DNA from: Artemisia argyi
Taxonomy: Eukaryota; Streptophyta; Magnoliopsida; Asterales; Asteraceae
Length of the DNA: 64,000 bases
Reading direction: 5' to 3'
Assembly: GCA_030686995.1 (NCBI GenBank)
Contig: CM060704.1
Span: 116,290,042-116,354,041, forward strand
Made by a program: the position numbers and the translations under genes. The notes under the pieces are model-generated. The model saw only the letters and a list, made by a program, of their open reading frames with translations, searched no databases and was not told where the DNA came from. Positions 10,663-21,028 of this stretch are shown here, piece after piece; the first letter of the stretch is position 1, and each line of letters starts with the position of its first letter.

Positions 10663-11510
10663 TTTGAAAAGTTTTTCTGGATAAAATTTGCCCTTTTTGG
10701 TTGGAAATTTGAAATCACATTTTTGTGGTTTAATAAAGCTATACCAAAAATGATTTACAAATATGTATAAAATGTTAAAAACATTTTATAAAATGTTATG
10801 TTCTTAAGACAAGATTTCCTTTGATCTTATAATGCACTAATCACTTTGTTTATTCATACCTTAAGTGATTAAATGGTGAAAGTGAGTATTTACTACTAAA
10901 TACTTGTTTACGTCATAACCTTTGGTTTGATGAGTTTTCGTTTTGTGATTATCAAAACTTAGAGATATCGAAAGATACGAATAATGTTTTTAGTTAATTA
11001 TTTATATCAACAATCTCCCCATTTTTGATGATTACAAAACCTAAACTCATTAAATCCAAAAATTAATTTTTAGACAAGTATTTAGTGAGTTTATATTCAC
11101 TTCTCCCCCTTTTTGTAGAATCAAAAAGGTTTAAGCCGATAAGGTAAAGGCTCCCCCTTGATGCAAGCTCCCCCTCATCTGAGGGCACCAAGGGTTCGAG
11201 TTATTGAATTCTTGCAAGAAAAATATTAGAAGCACAAACATAGCAAAAGCAAACGCATATATCATAATACCAACAAGTAATAAGCATGGCAAAAGATAAT
11301 AAGGAATACATATTAAGTCATTCATTGATAGGAAATGATTATGTCAACCAATAATCATTGTTACAAAAGCCATAACTATATAATACTAAGGTTAAATATA
11401 GCATCCTATTGTGCTAACAAGGAGTGTCACCAAACTTTCTTGAATCCCAAAATGGTTGAAAGGCTTTATTTGAAAATGAGAAACATAAGCATATAAAAAT
11501 GCTTGGTGGT

Positions 11511-12341
11511 TTAGTGGAGATAAACTTTTGGTTTGATGGATGTTGGTGAGCTTGGAGATGTGGAACTTGTAGGTGGTGGGTTTGAAGTTGGGTTTGTTGG
11601 TTGAGGGTGTTGATGTTGTTCAAGTGATGGTGTTTGTTGAGATCTAGTAAGAAGATACTCAATCCAAGTGAAGTGCTCATTCAAGGCAATGGTTTGTTGT
11701 TGAAGGAAGATGCAACAAGGGCAATTGTTAACATGCTTCTCAATTTGGTTGTTGTTATGTGGTGATGATGGTGAGCTTGATTGTGGTGGATCCAAATTGC
11801 GTTGTGCAAGATGTAATGCTAAAAGAGCACTAAGCTCATGAGCCTCTTTTAGCTCCTCAACGAACTTCAAGTGTTCGGAGGAAGGTGATGGTGGTGGAGC
11901 TTGATAGTTGTCTTGGGTGAAAGTTTGAACTTGCAACATGGGAGAGTCATGTGAAGTTGTAGGATGTGGTGGTGGTACTCTTGGTGGTGGAGACATGATT
12001 GAGCTTGGGTAATCATGAAAGCATGATATGGGTGGAAGAGATGTTTCATGAGTTGATGGTGTTTTTGTTGAATGAGCAACATGAGAAGTGTTGATTGAGA
12101 AATTGGGATTATTGTTTTGGGATTGAGCATGCTCATCATAAGAAGAAGCATGAATGAGGGAATGAGTGGGTGATAGGTTGTGAGATGAATCATTCTTGTG
12201 GGTTTGAGGTTTGGTAATTGGTTGACTTGGAACAACATCACTTGAGTTATGACAAGAATCAAGTTTCCTCCTCCAAACGGGTTTGACGGAGATCCTTGCG
12301 GTTCTTGAAACCTTAGGTTTTTGGTTGTTGGGAGATGACAT
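11511..12341 (-). CDS. Pro/Ser/His-rich accessory ORF of the Copia element
   Basis: An open frame of ~276 codons starting MSSPNNQKPKVSRTARI at 12341; the frame stays open upstream to 12482 (MPSHPN at 12359). It has a short basic N-terminal block (SVKPVWRRK), a long Ser/Pro/His/Asn-rich disordered region, a helical segment (HLKFVEELKEAHELSALLALHLA), a CPCC motif and a second helix (HFTWIEYLLTRS), then a Pro/Ser tail. It lies in the element's sense orientation between gag and the 3' LTR, where some SIRE-type elements carry an env-like ORF, but I see no signal peptide or membrane span. It is not recognised. A TATA-like CTATAAATA at 12385-12377 lies just upstream. Confidence 0.55.
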   Translation of the reverse strand: MSSPNNQKPKVSRTARISVKPVWRRKLDSCHNSSDVVPSQPITKPQTHKNDSSHNLSPTHSLIHASSYDEHAQSQNNNPNFSINTSHVAHSTKTPSTHETSLPPISCFHDYPSSIMSPPPRVPPPHPTTSHDSPMLQVQTFTQDNYQAPPPSPSSEHLKFVEELKEAHELSALLALHLAQRNLDPPQSSSPSSPHNNNQIEKHVNNCPCCIFLQQQTIALNEHFTWIEYLLTRSQQTPSLEQHQHPQPTNPTSNPPPTSSTSPSSPTSIKPKVYLH

Positions 12342-12376
12342 GTTTGGGTGTGATGGCATTAATGATGGAATAAGGG

Positions 12377-12600
12377 TATTTATAGTGTATGAGAAATGTT
12401 GTTTAGGAAGGCAAATTTTGAGGGATAGCATTGGACAAAATATGTTTGTGAATTTTGGGAAGTATAGGCTGAAATGGGTCAAAAAGTGATAAAGAAAACA
12501 GTATCCTCGACCATCAGATGGCCGGTCCCCTTAATTAGGGGCCGGTCCCCTTAATCATTAAGGGGGCCGCCTTATATAATTAAGGGGGCCGCCCATCTGG
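12377..12600 (-). promoter_or_regulatory. Candidate internal promoter: palindrome plus TATA upstream of accessory ORF
   Basis: The palindrome found in the LTR promoter recurs at 12514-12600 with the same core (GGCGGCCCCCTTAAT / ATTAAGGGGACCGGC) but different outer stems (CCATCAGATGG / CCATCTGGTG). A CTATAAATA lies about 130 bp downstream at 12385-12377, immediately before the accessory ORF. The expected transcription start would leave only a ~10-nt leader before the ATG at 12341, a weakness of this reading. Confidence 0.5.
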
Positions 12601-13488
12601 TGAATTCCAGAATGCCAGAATTGGGTTTTTGGCAGAAAATTTTCAGAAAGGTTGTGTTTTTGGGTTTGGATTCAAGTAAGTTCAATTCCTTGAGGCAATA
12701 TAGGATATACTAAACATATATATAGGGAATGTCATAATAACAAATAAAGAAGACAAGTAATTACCAATTTTCATGCAATCTACTTATTGGCTAATTATGT
12801 TATACAACTTAGGAAGGCAATAAAATATGCTAACCATATATTCAACTATATCAACAAGGTAATATATGGGCTAGTTAGAACATATAAATGAGTGCCTACA
12901 AATGACAAAATAAAAGTAATGATTGTATGGACTTCAAGATTTGTTACAAACAAGATCCATATAGGCAAACCAAGATTCTCATGAAATTGTTTGATTAAGT
13001 TGTGAATGTCATTTTATAGAAGTGTATGACACATGTGAGATAATCAAATATAGTTTTAAGAGAATGTTTTTAGTTTTATTCAACAATGCTTCAAAATAAA
13101 TTCAAGTGCATATTAGAGTAAAACAAAATAGAGTTTTGCTTCATAACATGTTGTCAAATTGGATAAAAACAATTTCAACTTTTGACTTTGATTATCATAA
13201 GGTTATGGTAGCTTATGTTGTTTGAAGTAGGATGAGGTAGATACTTGAAAATTTTATTATTCAAAGTGAGAGGTTTTAAATATGATATTTTATTTTTGAT
13301 AGCAAAAATCACAAGTAAAGGTTTTGAAGTAGAAGCAAATCATGTTTAAGAGAGTTGGTTAAGCCCATTGTCACACATAATCATCATTAATGGCAACTAA
13401 AGACATAGATGAGTAATAGAGAATTCTAAAGATCTTAATGCAATAAGATTATGAGGGACAAGGCTAATTATCTATGGATGCAAGATTA

Positions 13489-13589
<101 letters not shown>

Positions 13590-14406
13590 ACATCATAGAG
13601 TTAAGTGCTAACTAGTATTAATTATATCATATCAATTAATACAACGAAAAATGGTCATTTAACCTACAAGATAAGCATTCGACTATTAATCATAGGTAAC
13701 ATTCAACATAAATGATGAATAAGAGAAATAACAGGCTCAATTACATGTATACATATATTAGTGTTAATGATGGGAGAACAGAGCAACTTATAAATTTGAT
13801 CATACTAATATACTAATCATGGCATACTTAGATATAAAATGACATTAACAAGTTTATGAAAAGAAAACTTACCTCAGGTCCAGCTTTCCTTTAAGAGTGG
13901 GCATAGGAGCAATAAAAGATGTCTTAAAATTTTGCCCAAAGCATGTAGAAGTAGCAAAGACGAATTCCAACGCAATAGATATCAAGAATGGTACAACAAG
14001 AATTCTTCGTCATGAGGTAGTAACTAACACACCATAAAGTCAATGCTCCAAGAGTGAAGAGTAAATCGCCAAAACCATAGATGACCGCAACAAAGTCATA
14101 AACACCACGTGTGTAGAATGTGAAACATAATAACGGGAACCAATGGTCATCAAAAGAAAGAGAGCGAGGAGAGCGATTCAAAAAGTAGTAAACCCTTCGT
14201 TCGTTAATTACCTAAACATGACAAAGAGCTTGGTACCCAGATTCTCATGGGTCCGAGATGATTAGTAGAGAACATCCAATGCATTTAAATGCACATGATG
14301 AGGATGTCATCGAGAAGTACAAGAATTCATCATTTGTTTGTTTTGACAAACAAACAATAACTTTCTTGACTAGAGAAATAAACAATGGATATAAACAATA
14401 ATAGTT

Positions 14407-15531
14407 CTAAATTTTTCCACTAGGTTTAACAAATTTTATTTGTTTTGATGTATTTGTTGAGTAATCATCTTCAGTAAATCCTAAGCCGGTTTTATCATAA
14501 AATGACTTTTGAATGTTAAGTAGATATTTTAAAGATTTAGAACTATTTTCAAATTTACCCAATATTTTTGCTTTTTCTTTTTCCATTTTAATTTCATGTT
14601 TGTAGTCTTGACAATTTTTACATTCAAGATCAATTTCAATATTACTTTCAAGTCTAGACATTTTATCTTCTAAAATTATTTCTTTTTCAAAGTTATTTTC
14701 AACGGATGTTGAAGATTTATTTTTAAAAACAGTTTTTGATTCAATGTTGCAAAAGTGCTTGAAATTGTTTTCAAGTTTTGAAAATTCTAATATAAATTGA
14801 TCATAGCAAAAATGTTTGGTTTTGGATTGTACCTTATTTGTAGTTGTACAATCTTCACATGCTCTACGGTGATCAATTCTGTTGTTCATGTCGCTCCATG
14901 TTTTGTTAAAAGTATTGCTTGGATCTTGGAGCATGCAATCCTTGCGGTCACTACTTGTATTTGCATTAGTAAGAAAATTCATGTAAGCCATATCAACGTC
15001 ATCTTCATCGTCCTTGTTGCACCATGGTTTATTGACATTCTTTCTTCGGATTTGACACATGTGTTCTTCGTTATTGGTACCTTCAATGACCATATTTGAA
15101 CTAGTAGTATATGTGTTTATTTCAACTAGATATTTATCTATTAGGTTTTCTAGAGTAACTATTTCATGTGCAATATCAAGCTTATCATCTTTGGTTTTAC
15201 ATTTTTCTTGGTGAAATTTTAAAAGATATTTCCAAATATCATTTGCCGTTTTATAAGAAAATAATCTTTCATATTCAACTCTTGGTAGAGTTTTGAAAAT
15301 AAGTAATTTGGCTTTAGTGTTTTTATCAAATTTGGTTTGAAGGTTATTATATTGATTTTCAAAATCCATTTTGGTTGGTTTAAGATCACCAATTGAAATG
15401 ATATGCCAAAGATCAAGATCTATTGATTTCACATAATTTTCAAATTTGTTTTTCCATTTAAGAAAATGATCATTTTCAAATAATGGTGGTTGTTGCATAA
15501 ATTCCCCTTCTAAATATTTTTCAAATTTCAT
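14407..15531 (-). CDS. gag: Copia-type Gag, intact ORF
   Basis: 374 codons from ATG at 15531, 53 bp inside the 5' LTR primer site. The N-terminal ~130 residues have the plant Copia Gag pattern (PPLFENDHFLKWKNKFENYV; LWHIIS; FKTLPRVEYERLFSYKTANDIWKYL, split here for length). The middle is acidic and the C-terminus (SLKYLLNIQKSFYDKTGLGF) matches the segment that normally precedes protease in SIRE-like elements. The CCHC knuckle is missing and the frame stops at KPSGKI, so pol is absent. The long uninterrupted frame suggests selection or recent insertion. Gag packages the element's RNA into virus-like particles. Confidence 0.75.
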   Translation of the reverse strand: MKFEKYLEGEFMQQPPLFENDHFLKWKNKFENYVKSIDLDLWHIISIGDLKPTKMDFENQYNNLQTKFDKNTKAKLLIFKTLPRVEYERLFSYKTANDIWKYLLKFHQEKCKTKDDKLDIAHEIVTLENLIDKYLVEINTYTTSSNMVIEGTNNEEHMCQIRRKNVNKPWCNKDDEDDVDMAYMNFLTNANTSSDRKDCMLQDPSNTFNKTWSDMNNRIDHRRACEDCTTTNKVQSKTKHFCYDQFILEFSKLENNFKHFCNIESKTVFKNKSSTSVENNFEKEIILEDKMSRLESNIEIDLECKNCQDYKHEIKMEKEKAKILGKFENSSKSLKYLLNIQKSFYDKTGLGFTEDDYSTNTSKQIKFVKPSGKI

Positions 15532-15581
15532 AGATCGTTACAAGTTTTAAAATACAATCTATTTTAAAAATCTTGCTAGAC

Positions 15582-15598
15582 GTGGCTCTGGTACCAAT
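15582..15598 (-). promoter_or_regulatory. Primer-binding site of Copia element
   Basis: On the minus strand, TGGTACCAGAGC follows the 5' LTR after two or three bases; it differs at one position from the usual initiator-Met site TGGTATCAGAGC. Confidence 0.75.
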
Positions 15599-17355
15599 TG
15601 TGGAAAACTAGAAGGGGGGTTGAATAGTTTTGCGTCTTTTTCGTTTAATAAGAATTTGCTTTTCAAAGAATTGATAGTAATTGTAAAAACCTTTGAAGCT
15701 AAAGTATAGATACAAACTAATTCACATATATCATATATACACTACTTATTTAAAGTGTTGAATAGAAATTATAATTTCATATATCTCACTTAATTACAAG
15801 TTTGTACTAATATAGATATATGTGTCTTAGTAATTGTTTATACTTATATTTTACTAAAGTATAATTAATGTTTTAAATGGAACCTAGTTTGATCTTTATG
15901 TAAAATCAATATATGCACAACACACAATATTAACAATATGTGAAAAGCTAGTAAGTAAGCAAGCAAAGAGTGAGAGATGGAAAGATCAAACCGAGAGACA
16001 AATGATTTATAGTGGTTCGGCTACAAGGACACCTTCCTTGCCCTACTCCACTCCCCGAGCACCGAACTCGAGAGTTTTCTTCACTAAGTCAATAACCTCC
16101 CTTATGGCGGAGAAAACCGTACACACCAAAAGCTTACACCAATTAACGACACAAAGCGAGATGTCGAGTTCTAATCGTAGCTAGAACCAATCTCACACCA
16201 AATATCACACCACTTCTTCTTCACACCTTTGCACTACTTCAATACTTCTTCACACCACAAGTATCTTCACACCTTCAAGGCACTAATGTCTTGACACCTT
16301 CAAGTCACTAATGTCTTCACACCTTTAAGGCACTAATGTCTTGACACCTTCAAGTCACTAATGTCTTCACACCTTTAAGCCACTAATGTCTTGACACCTT
16401 CAAGTCACTAATGTCTTCACACCTTCAAGTCACTAATGTCTTCACACCTTCAAGCCACTAAAGTCTTCACAACTTCAATCTACTAATGTCTTCTAGTCTT
16501 GTTCACTTGGAACCCTCAATATCTTCACAACAAGTCCCTATTGCTACAATCTCCTATCACCAATACTATCTAACCCTTCTTCTTCACTTCAAGTTCCACT
16601 TTACACTTACAACAATTCTAGATTCTTCAACTAAATCTAGCTAACTAATACATACACCTTATTCACCAAAGAATGAAAGATTTACAAGAAAATATAAACA
16701 AGCAACTTAGATAGCAAGATGATACTAAGTTGTAATACTTCTAATAGAAGTATTTTTCTCTTTGCACTTTGAATGTTGAGGCTTGAATCACTTTGAAACA
16801 AAGATCAAAGTATATAAGATCAAAGGATTTTTAGAGAAAGGAAATGGATGTTTAGATCAGAAAGTTTCTGGTGCAAAAAGGTGAGAAAAATATGTGGAAT
16901 GATCCAATATTTATAGGGCCAGAAAATACTGTTCGGGAGCGTGCCGGTCCCCTTAATGATTAAGGGGGCCGCCTAGTAAAATTAAGGGGGCCGCCCTCCT
17001 GAACGTTTGAAAAGTTTTTCTGGATAAAATTTGCCCTTTTTGGTTGAAAATTTGAAATCACATTTTTGTGGTTTAATAAAGCTATACCAAAAATGATTTA
17101 CAAATATGTATAAAATGTTAAAAACATTTTATAAAATGTTATGTTCTTAAGACAAGATTTCCTTTGATCTTATAATGCACTAATCACTTTGTTTATTCAT
17201 ACCTTAAGTGATTAAATGGTGAAAGTGAGTATTTACTACTAAATACTTGTTTACGTCATAACCTTTGGTTTGATGAGTTTTCGTTTTGTGATTATCAAAA
17301 CTTAGAGATATCGAAAGATATGAATAATGTTTTTAGTTAATTATTTATATCAACA
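15599..17355 (-). repeat. 5' LTR of the non-autonomous Copia element
   Basis: 1757 bp, near-identical to 9260-11012. It has one more 29-bp minisatellite unit and one fewer GC-rich half-repeat. TATA box at ~16915-16906, palindrome at 16942-16995. Confidence 0.92.
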
Positions 17356-17526
17356 ATGTTTTCGAATTCTGAATAATATTGAACGGGTTTTGTGACATGC
17401 AAAGAGGGTTTGTGAATTCTGATAATTGTTGTAAAGAAAGTTTTGAGACGAATAAGAGAGGCATTTTAGGTGTTTATGGGGCGGGAAGAGGGATAGGACA
17501 TGTGAAAATAATACAGACTTGGCATC

Positions 17527-17729
17527 GTGTAAATGTGAAATGACGCTTATGCCCTACTACTAAAAACAAAAGATAACGGAGAGGAACGGCGTTAACCAGC
17601 GGATTACGGGTCAAATGACGCAATCGGCTTCAAAAACTTGTAACAGGGACGCACGACGACCATTTTTTCTTGTTTAGGTCCCCTGCGATGTTTTTGGGAA
17701 AGTTCAGGGACCAACGATGTATTTTTGTC
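17527..17729 (-). repeat. Right terminal inverted repeat of the MULE
   Basis: Begins (minus strand) GACAAAAATACATCGTTGG. It would have held the transposase promoter; the intervening 17361-17526 is the displaced 5' leader region. Confidence 0.9.
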
Positions 17730-17738
17730 ACTATATAA

Positions 17739-18628
17739 AGCATTTAAAGTATGGGCTCCATTAAAAATTATGATAATGAGCTCAAATTATGAAGTGACAT
17801 GTGTCACTTCTTAACTAAAAATACCTTTAATTTCAAATTGAAATATCCTTTTATCTTTTTAATTTTTTAATGATCTAATTTCATTATATGTTCTAAAATC
17901 TTGTGCTCTTTAATTCAACATTTATTTTGATATATTTTTATAAGTTTTTAGTTGTTACATTTTTAATGGGTTTATTTTGATTCAATTTTTACAACTTTAC
18001 CATTTATTTGAATAAATACAAACTTGTTTGTCAAAATTATAACTTTTGGGGGAAGTGTTTAACGCTCAAAAAGTTATGAGAGTCTTTATATATGCGAGAA
18101 TAATGACGCCACGGAAAAGTTACGAGAAACCCAAACAAACACATACAACAAACACATATACATTTGGAGTGTTGTGTAATGAATTCACTGAGCGGGTACA
18201 AAATTGTGGGAGTCTTTGAATTAGCAATTCATTCACTATATTTATAATATAACTATTTTTTTTTCACTGTTGTGCGCGAATATCCTACTAGTATTTTACG
18301 ATGCATATTAGTTTGTTGTCACTGTACCATATCATATTGACTTGACAAGAGAAGATATGAATTTTGGTAGGTATTAATTGTAAGTATATAACCAGAATTT
18401 GTGTTATTTAAGGCCGAACGCTTTTGCTTGCATTGCCCTCTCGTGATCTTCAATGAATGCTAGCCTGTCGATCATTAATTTGTTTAGTGGTCTCAACTCT
18501 AGACGAGAGGTCCAAAAATATAAAACCAAATTCTCTTTGGATTTATGTGACGTGTCAAGCTAGAACAACTACAACTATAGATTTATGTGACGTGACAAGC
18601 TACGAACAACTACAACCGGAGACTATAA
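17739..18628. other. AT-rich intergenic DNA
   Basis: No coding domain, RNA gene or clear repeat recognised. Confidence 0.6.
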
Positions 18629-18989
18629 GGGCTGTTTGGTTTATAAGAAGGTTTAGAATCGAATTTGGATTCGATTTGGTACGAAAGAAAATGAATTAAA
18701 AGATAATAATAATATTTTATTAAAATAGTTATTTTAATCAAAATAATGAATAAAATATGAGGGGTGTAAGAATTTTTTATTAATAAATAAGTTGGTGCAA
18801 ATGTAAATTGTGAGTGAGTATAAAGAGGTGGGCTCAACATTAGGTTTCAACTAACGATACCGCCCCCTCTTGCTAGGATTCATTTTGATTCCTGGGGGCT
18901 CACAATTTGGTTTCAATCAACCAGACCAAACATTTACTTATGACAATGAATCCATTACTTGAATTCAAAAACACAAACCAAACGAGCCC
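18629..18989. mobile_element. Tourist-like MITE
   Basis: 361 bp with terminal inverted repeats GGGCTGTTTGGTTT and GGGCTCGTTTGGTT, flanked by TAA at 18626-18628 and 18990-18992. The 3-bp TAA duplication and the GGGC...TTTGGTT ends are typical of PIF/Harbinger Tourist elements. No coding capacity. Confidence 0.85.
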
Positions 18990-18992
18990 TAA

Positions 18993-19475
18993 GTGTCAAC
19001 GCTAACTCAGTTTTCCTTATCTACAATATTCTTCGTGATCAATTTAGTTTAATAAAGCGATAATAAAAAAAAAAAAAAAAAAAACAGTACAAATAATAAA
19101 ATAAAATACCTACGCACACAACATATTCACACGACTTGATCAAGTATACAACCGAGTCCTTAAAAAAAACCATGGTTGGGCGCGTTCATCTCATCGGAAG
19201 TGTAACACGTGGTGACGCGTCTACTTTGAGGTGACCGAGGACATATGAATGGATGGTCTAACTCTCTTTACTTAATTTTACTACAACCTAAGGCTTATGG
19301 TTTGGACCAAACTTTGGCTCAAGCTTATTTTACCAATATTTTTCATAACACTGGACTTGGTTTAGCTCATCTGTGCATATAAATCTACGTTTCAGTGTTA
19401 AGTGTTAACACTTTCAAACAAATGAAGTGAGGTGATGAAATACAACCACATATTGTTTGGAACTTTGATTGATAG
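18993..19475. other. Intergenic DNA with a poly-A run
   Basis: A run of about 20 A near 19065-19084. Nothing else recognised. Confidence 0.6.
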
Positions 19476-19483
19476 CTGTTAAT

Positions 19484-19750
19484 TAGAGCTGACAAATTGG
19501 GTACCTGTTAGGACCTGTTAAGACCTGTTAAGGGAAAAAATGTACTATGCAATTTTTTTTATTTTTTTAAATAATTGTTTTTAGTATTTTAGGGTTCAAT
19601 ATTTAACTTTTTTGATACATAAAACGTATATCTGTCATACTCAAACCACCAAAACCAAGTGTTAAACGAGTCGTTTTCATGTTTAAAACTTATGTTATTT
19701 GCGCGCTCAAAACCTGTTAAGACCTGTTAAGACACGATTTGCCAGCTCTA
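19484..19750. mobile_element. hAT-type MITE
   Basis: 267 bp with inverted ends TAGAGCTGACAAAT and TAGAGCTGGCAAAT. A perfect 8-bp duplication, CTGTTAAT, flanks it at 19476-19483 and 19751-19758. The TAGAGCTGGCAAA end and 8-bp duplication are hAT hallmarks. Internal 'gacctgttaa' motifs are repeated near both ends. Confidence 0.88.
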
Positions 19751-19758
19751 CTGTTAAT

Positions 19759-20760
19759 GTTTTATTAGTCCACATATTAATTTACATTATTACTTAGACT
19801 AAGATATGACCCACTACATCGTCTTGTGAGAGTTTTATATGTATAGTGTAGCTTTCAATTATTAATTTAGTGTTGATGTCAATTATTTACATAAATATCA
19901 TAAGTTGGTATATATTTAAACCGAACAAACACTGTTTTTCCACAACAAATATTGACTTTTTATGTATGTACTTACTATGCTTTGTTTTCATACAACTTTC
20001 ACCCGTGGTTAGCTACTTAGCTCACATGGAAGGGAAAAAAATTACCATGTTGTGTCCATTTTATTTTTTCCCATAAAAATGCTTTTTCTAATGTTTCATT
20101 TTCAATTTTCCTCAAATGTATAAAAGTGAAATGTAGAATGTGTAGCAAAGAAACTAGGATTTGGGTATCAAGTTCTTCTTTTGATAGATTTGAATTATTA
20201 TTCAATGTCAAATAGTAATATTTATAATCCTCAAAAATTTCTCAATAAAGTAGATATTGCACTTTTTCCGCAAGGTAATTGTCATTGTTCTTTAACTTTA
20301 TTTAAGTGTTCATAAAATGATGTCATACTCCAAAAAATCATAACAAACTTGTGATCCATGCTTGACTTGGTCTAGTGAAGTAAAGAGGTAAAGTGTAACA
20401 AACATAGGCATTTTGGTTGCTCATTTCTCATGTGTAAAAAGCATCCTTATTATTTTTATTTTTTTTATTTATTATTATTATTTTTTTTGCATGTTTTATA
20501 TTTCGATTTATTTTTATTTTTCTGACTTTTGTAGACATGTTCATATACATTTATCTATTGTTAGCATAAAAGTCTAACTTGTTCTGTATTTTGAGTACTT
20601 TTATTCTTTTTGGAACGCATGTAGTTTGACTGTTTTGAGTACTATTTGACAATTGATAACAATAAAAAAAAATGCCATTTTATATACGATATCTATGGTT
20701 TAATAACCCATATGAACAAATTCAATATTTTTTCTTAAAAGTGAAGCTATGAACATGGAT
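19759..20760. other. AT-rich intergenic DNA
   Basis: No gene recognised; several T/A runs near 20455-20490. Confidence 0.6.
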
Positions 20761-20765
20761 GTTTT

Positions 20766-20946
20766 TGTAAACCGAAGAGTTAGAGATAATCCACAAGAGT
20801 TCAAATTAATAGATAAGTTTGTTGTATAGATTAGATCCTAATTAATTGGATCTATTGTTATCTTTATCTCTGATTGTATCTATAAATATAATAACAAACC
20901 TACGTGATTCAATAGGCAAAAACTATTCTCTTATTATCTTTTCACT
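20766..20946 (+). repeat. 5' LTR of Ale-like Copia
   Basis: 181 bp starting TGTAAACCGAAG. TATA-like 'ctataaatataa' near 20880. The end reads CACT rather than the canonical CA, in both LTRs. Confidence 0.88.
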
Positions 20947-21028
20947 TGGTTTCAGAGCCTATCCTAGGGTTCCAATTTATCATCACCATCTCCGGCTTTC
21001 TGATCTCTTTTTCAGATACGCCATCACC

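Larger units (their letters stand above)
9260..11012 (-). repeat. 3' LTR of the non-autonomous Copia element
   Basis: 1753 bp. Sense strand is minus. It contains a TATA box (CTATAAATAT at ~10552-10544), a GC-rich palindrome upstream of it (10580-10662) and a ~33-bp minisatellite (9930-10125). It carries one extra 'ccggtccccttaattgtagg' unit that the 5' LTR lacks. It ends three bases upstream of the transposase ATG. Confidence 0.92.

Noticed and set aside
13924..14181. 85-codon minus-strand frame in the Copia element
   Set aside because: No recognisable motif, no conserved start context, and AT-driven hydrophobic composition. Not enough to call a gene.
20846..21028. Upstream in-frame ATG for the Copia polyprotein
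   Set aside because: Lies inside the LTR and before the primer site; MSSTIHSS at 21029 is the natural Gag start.
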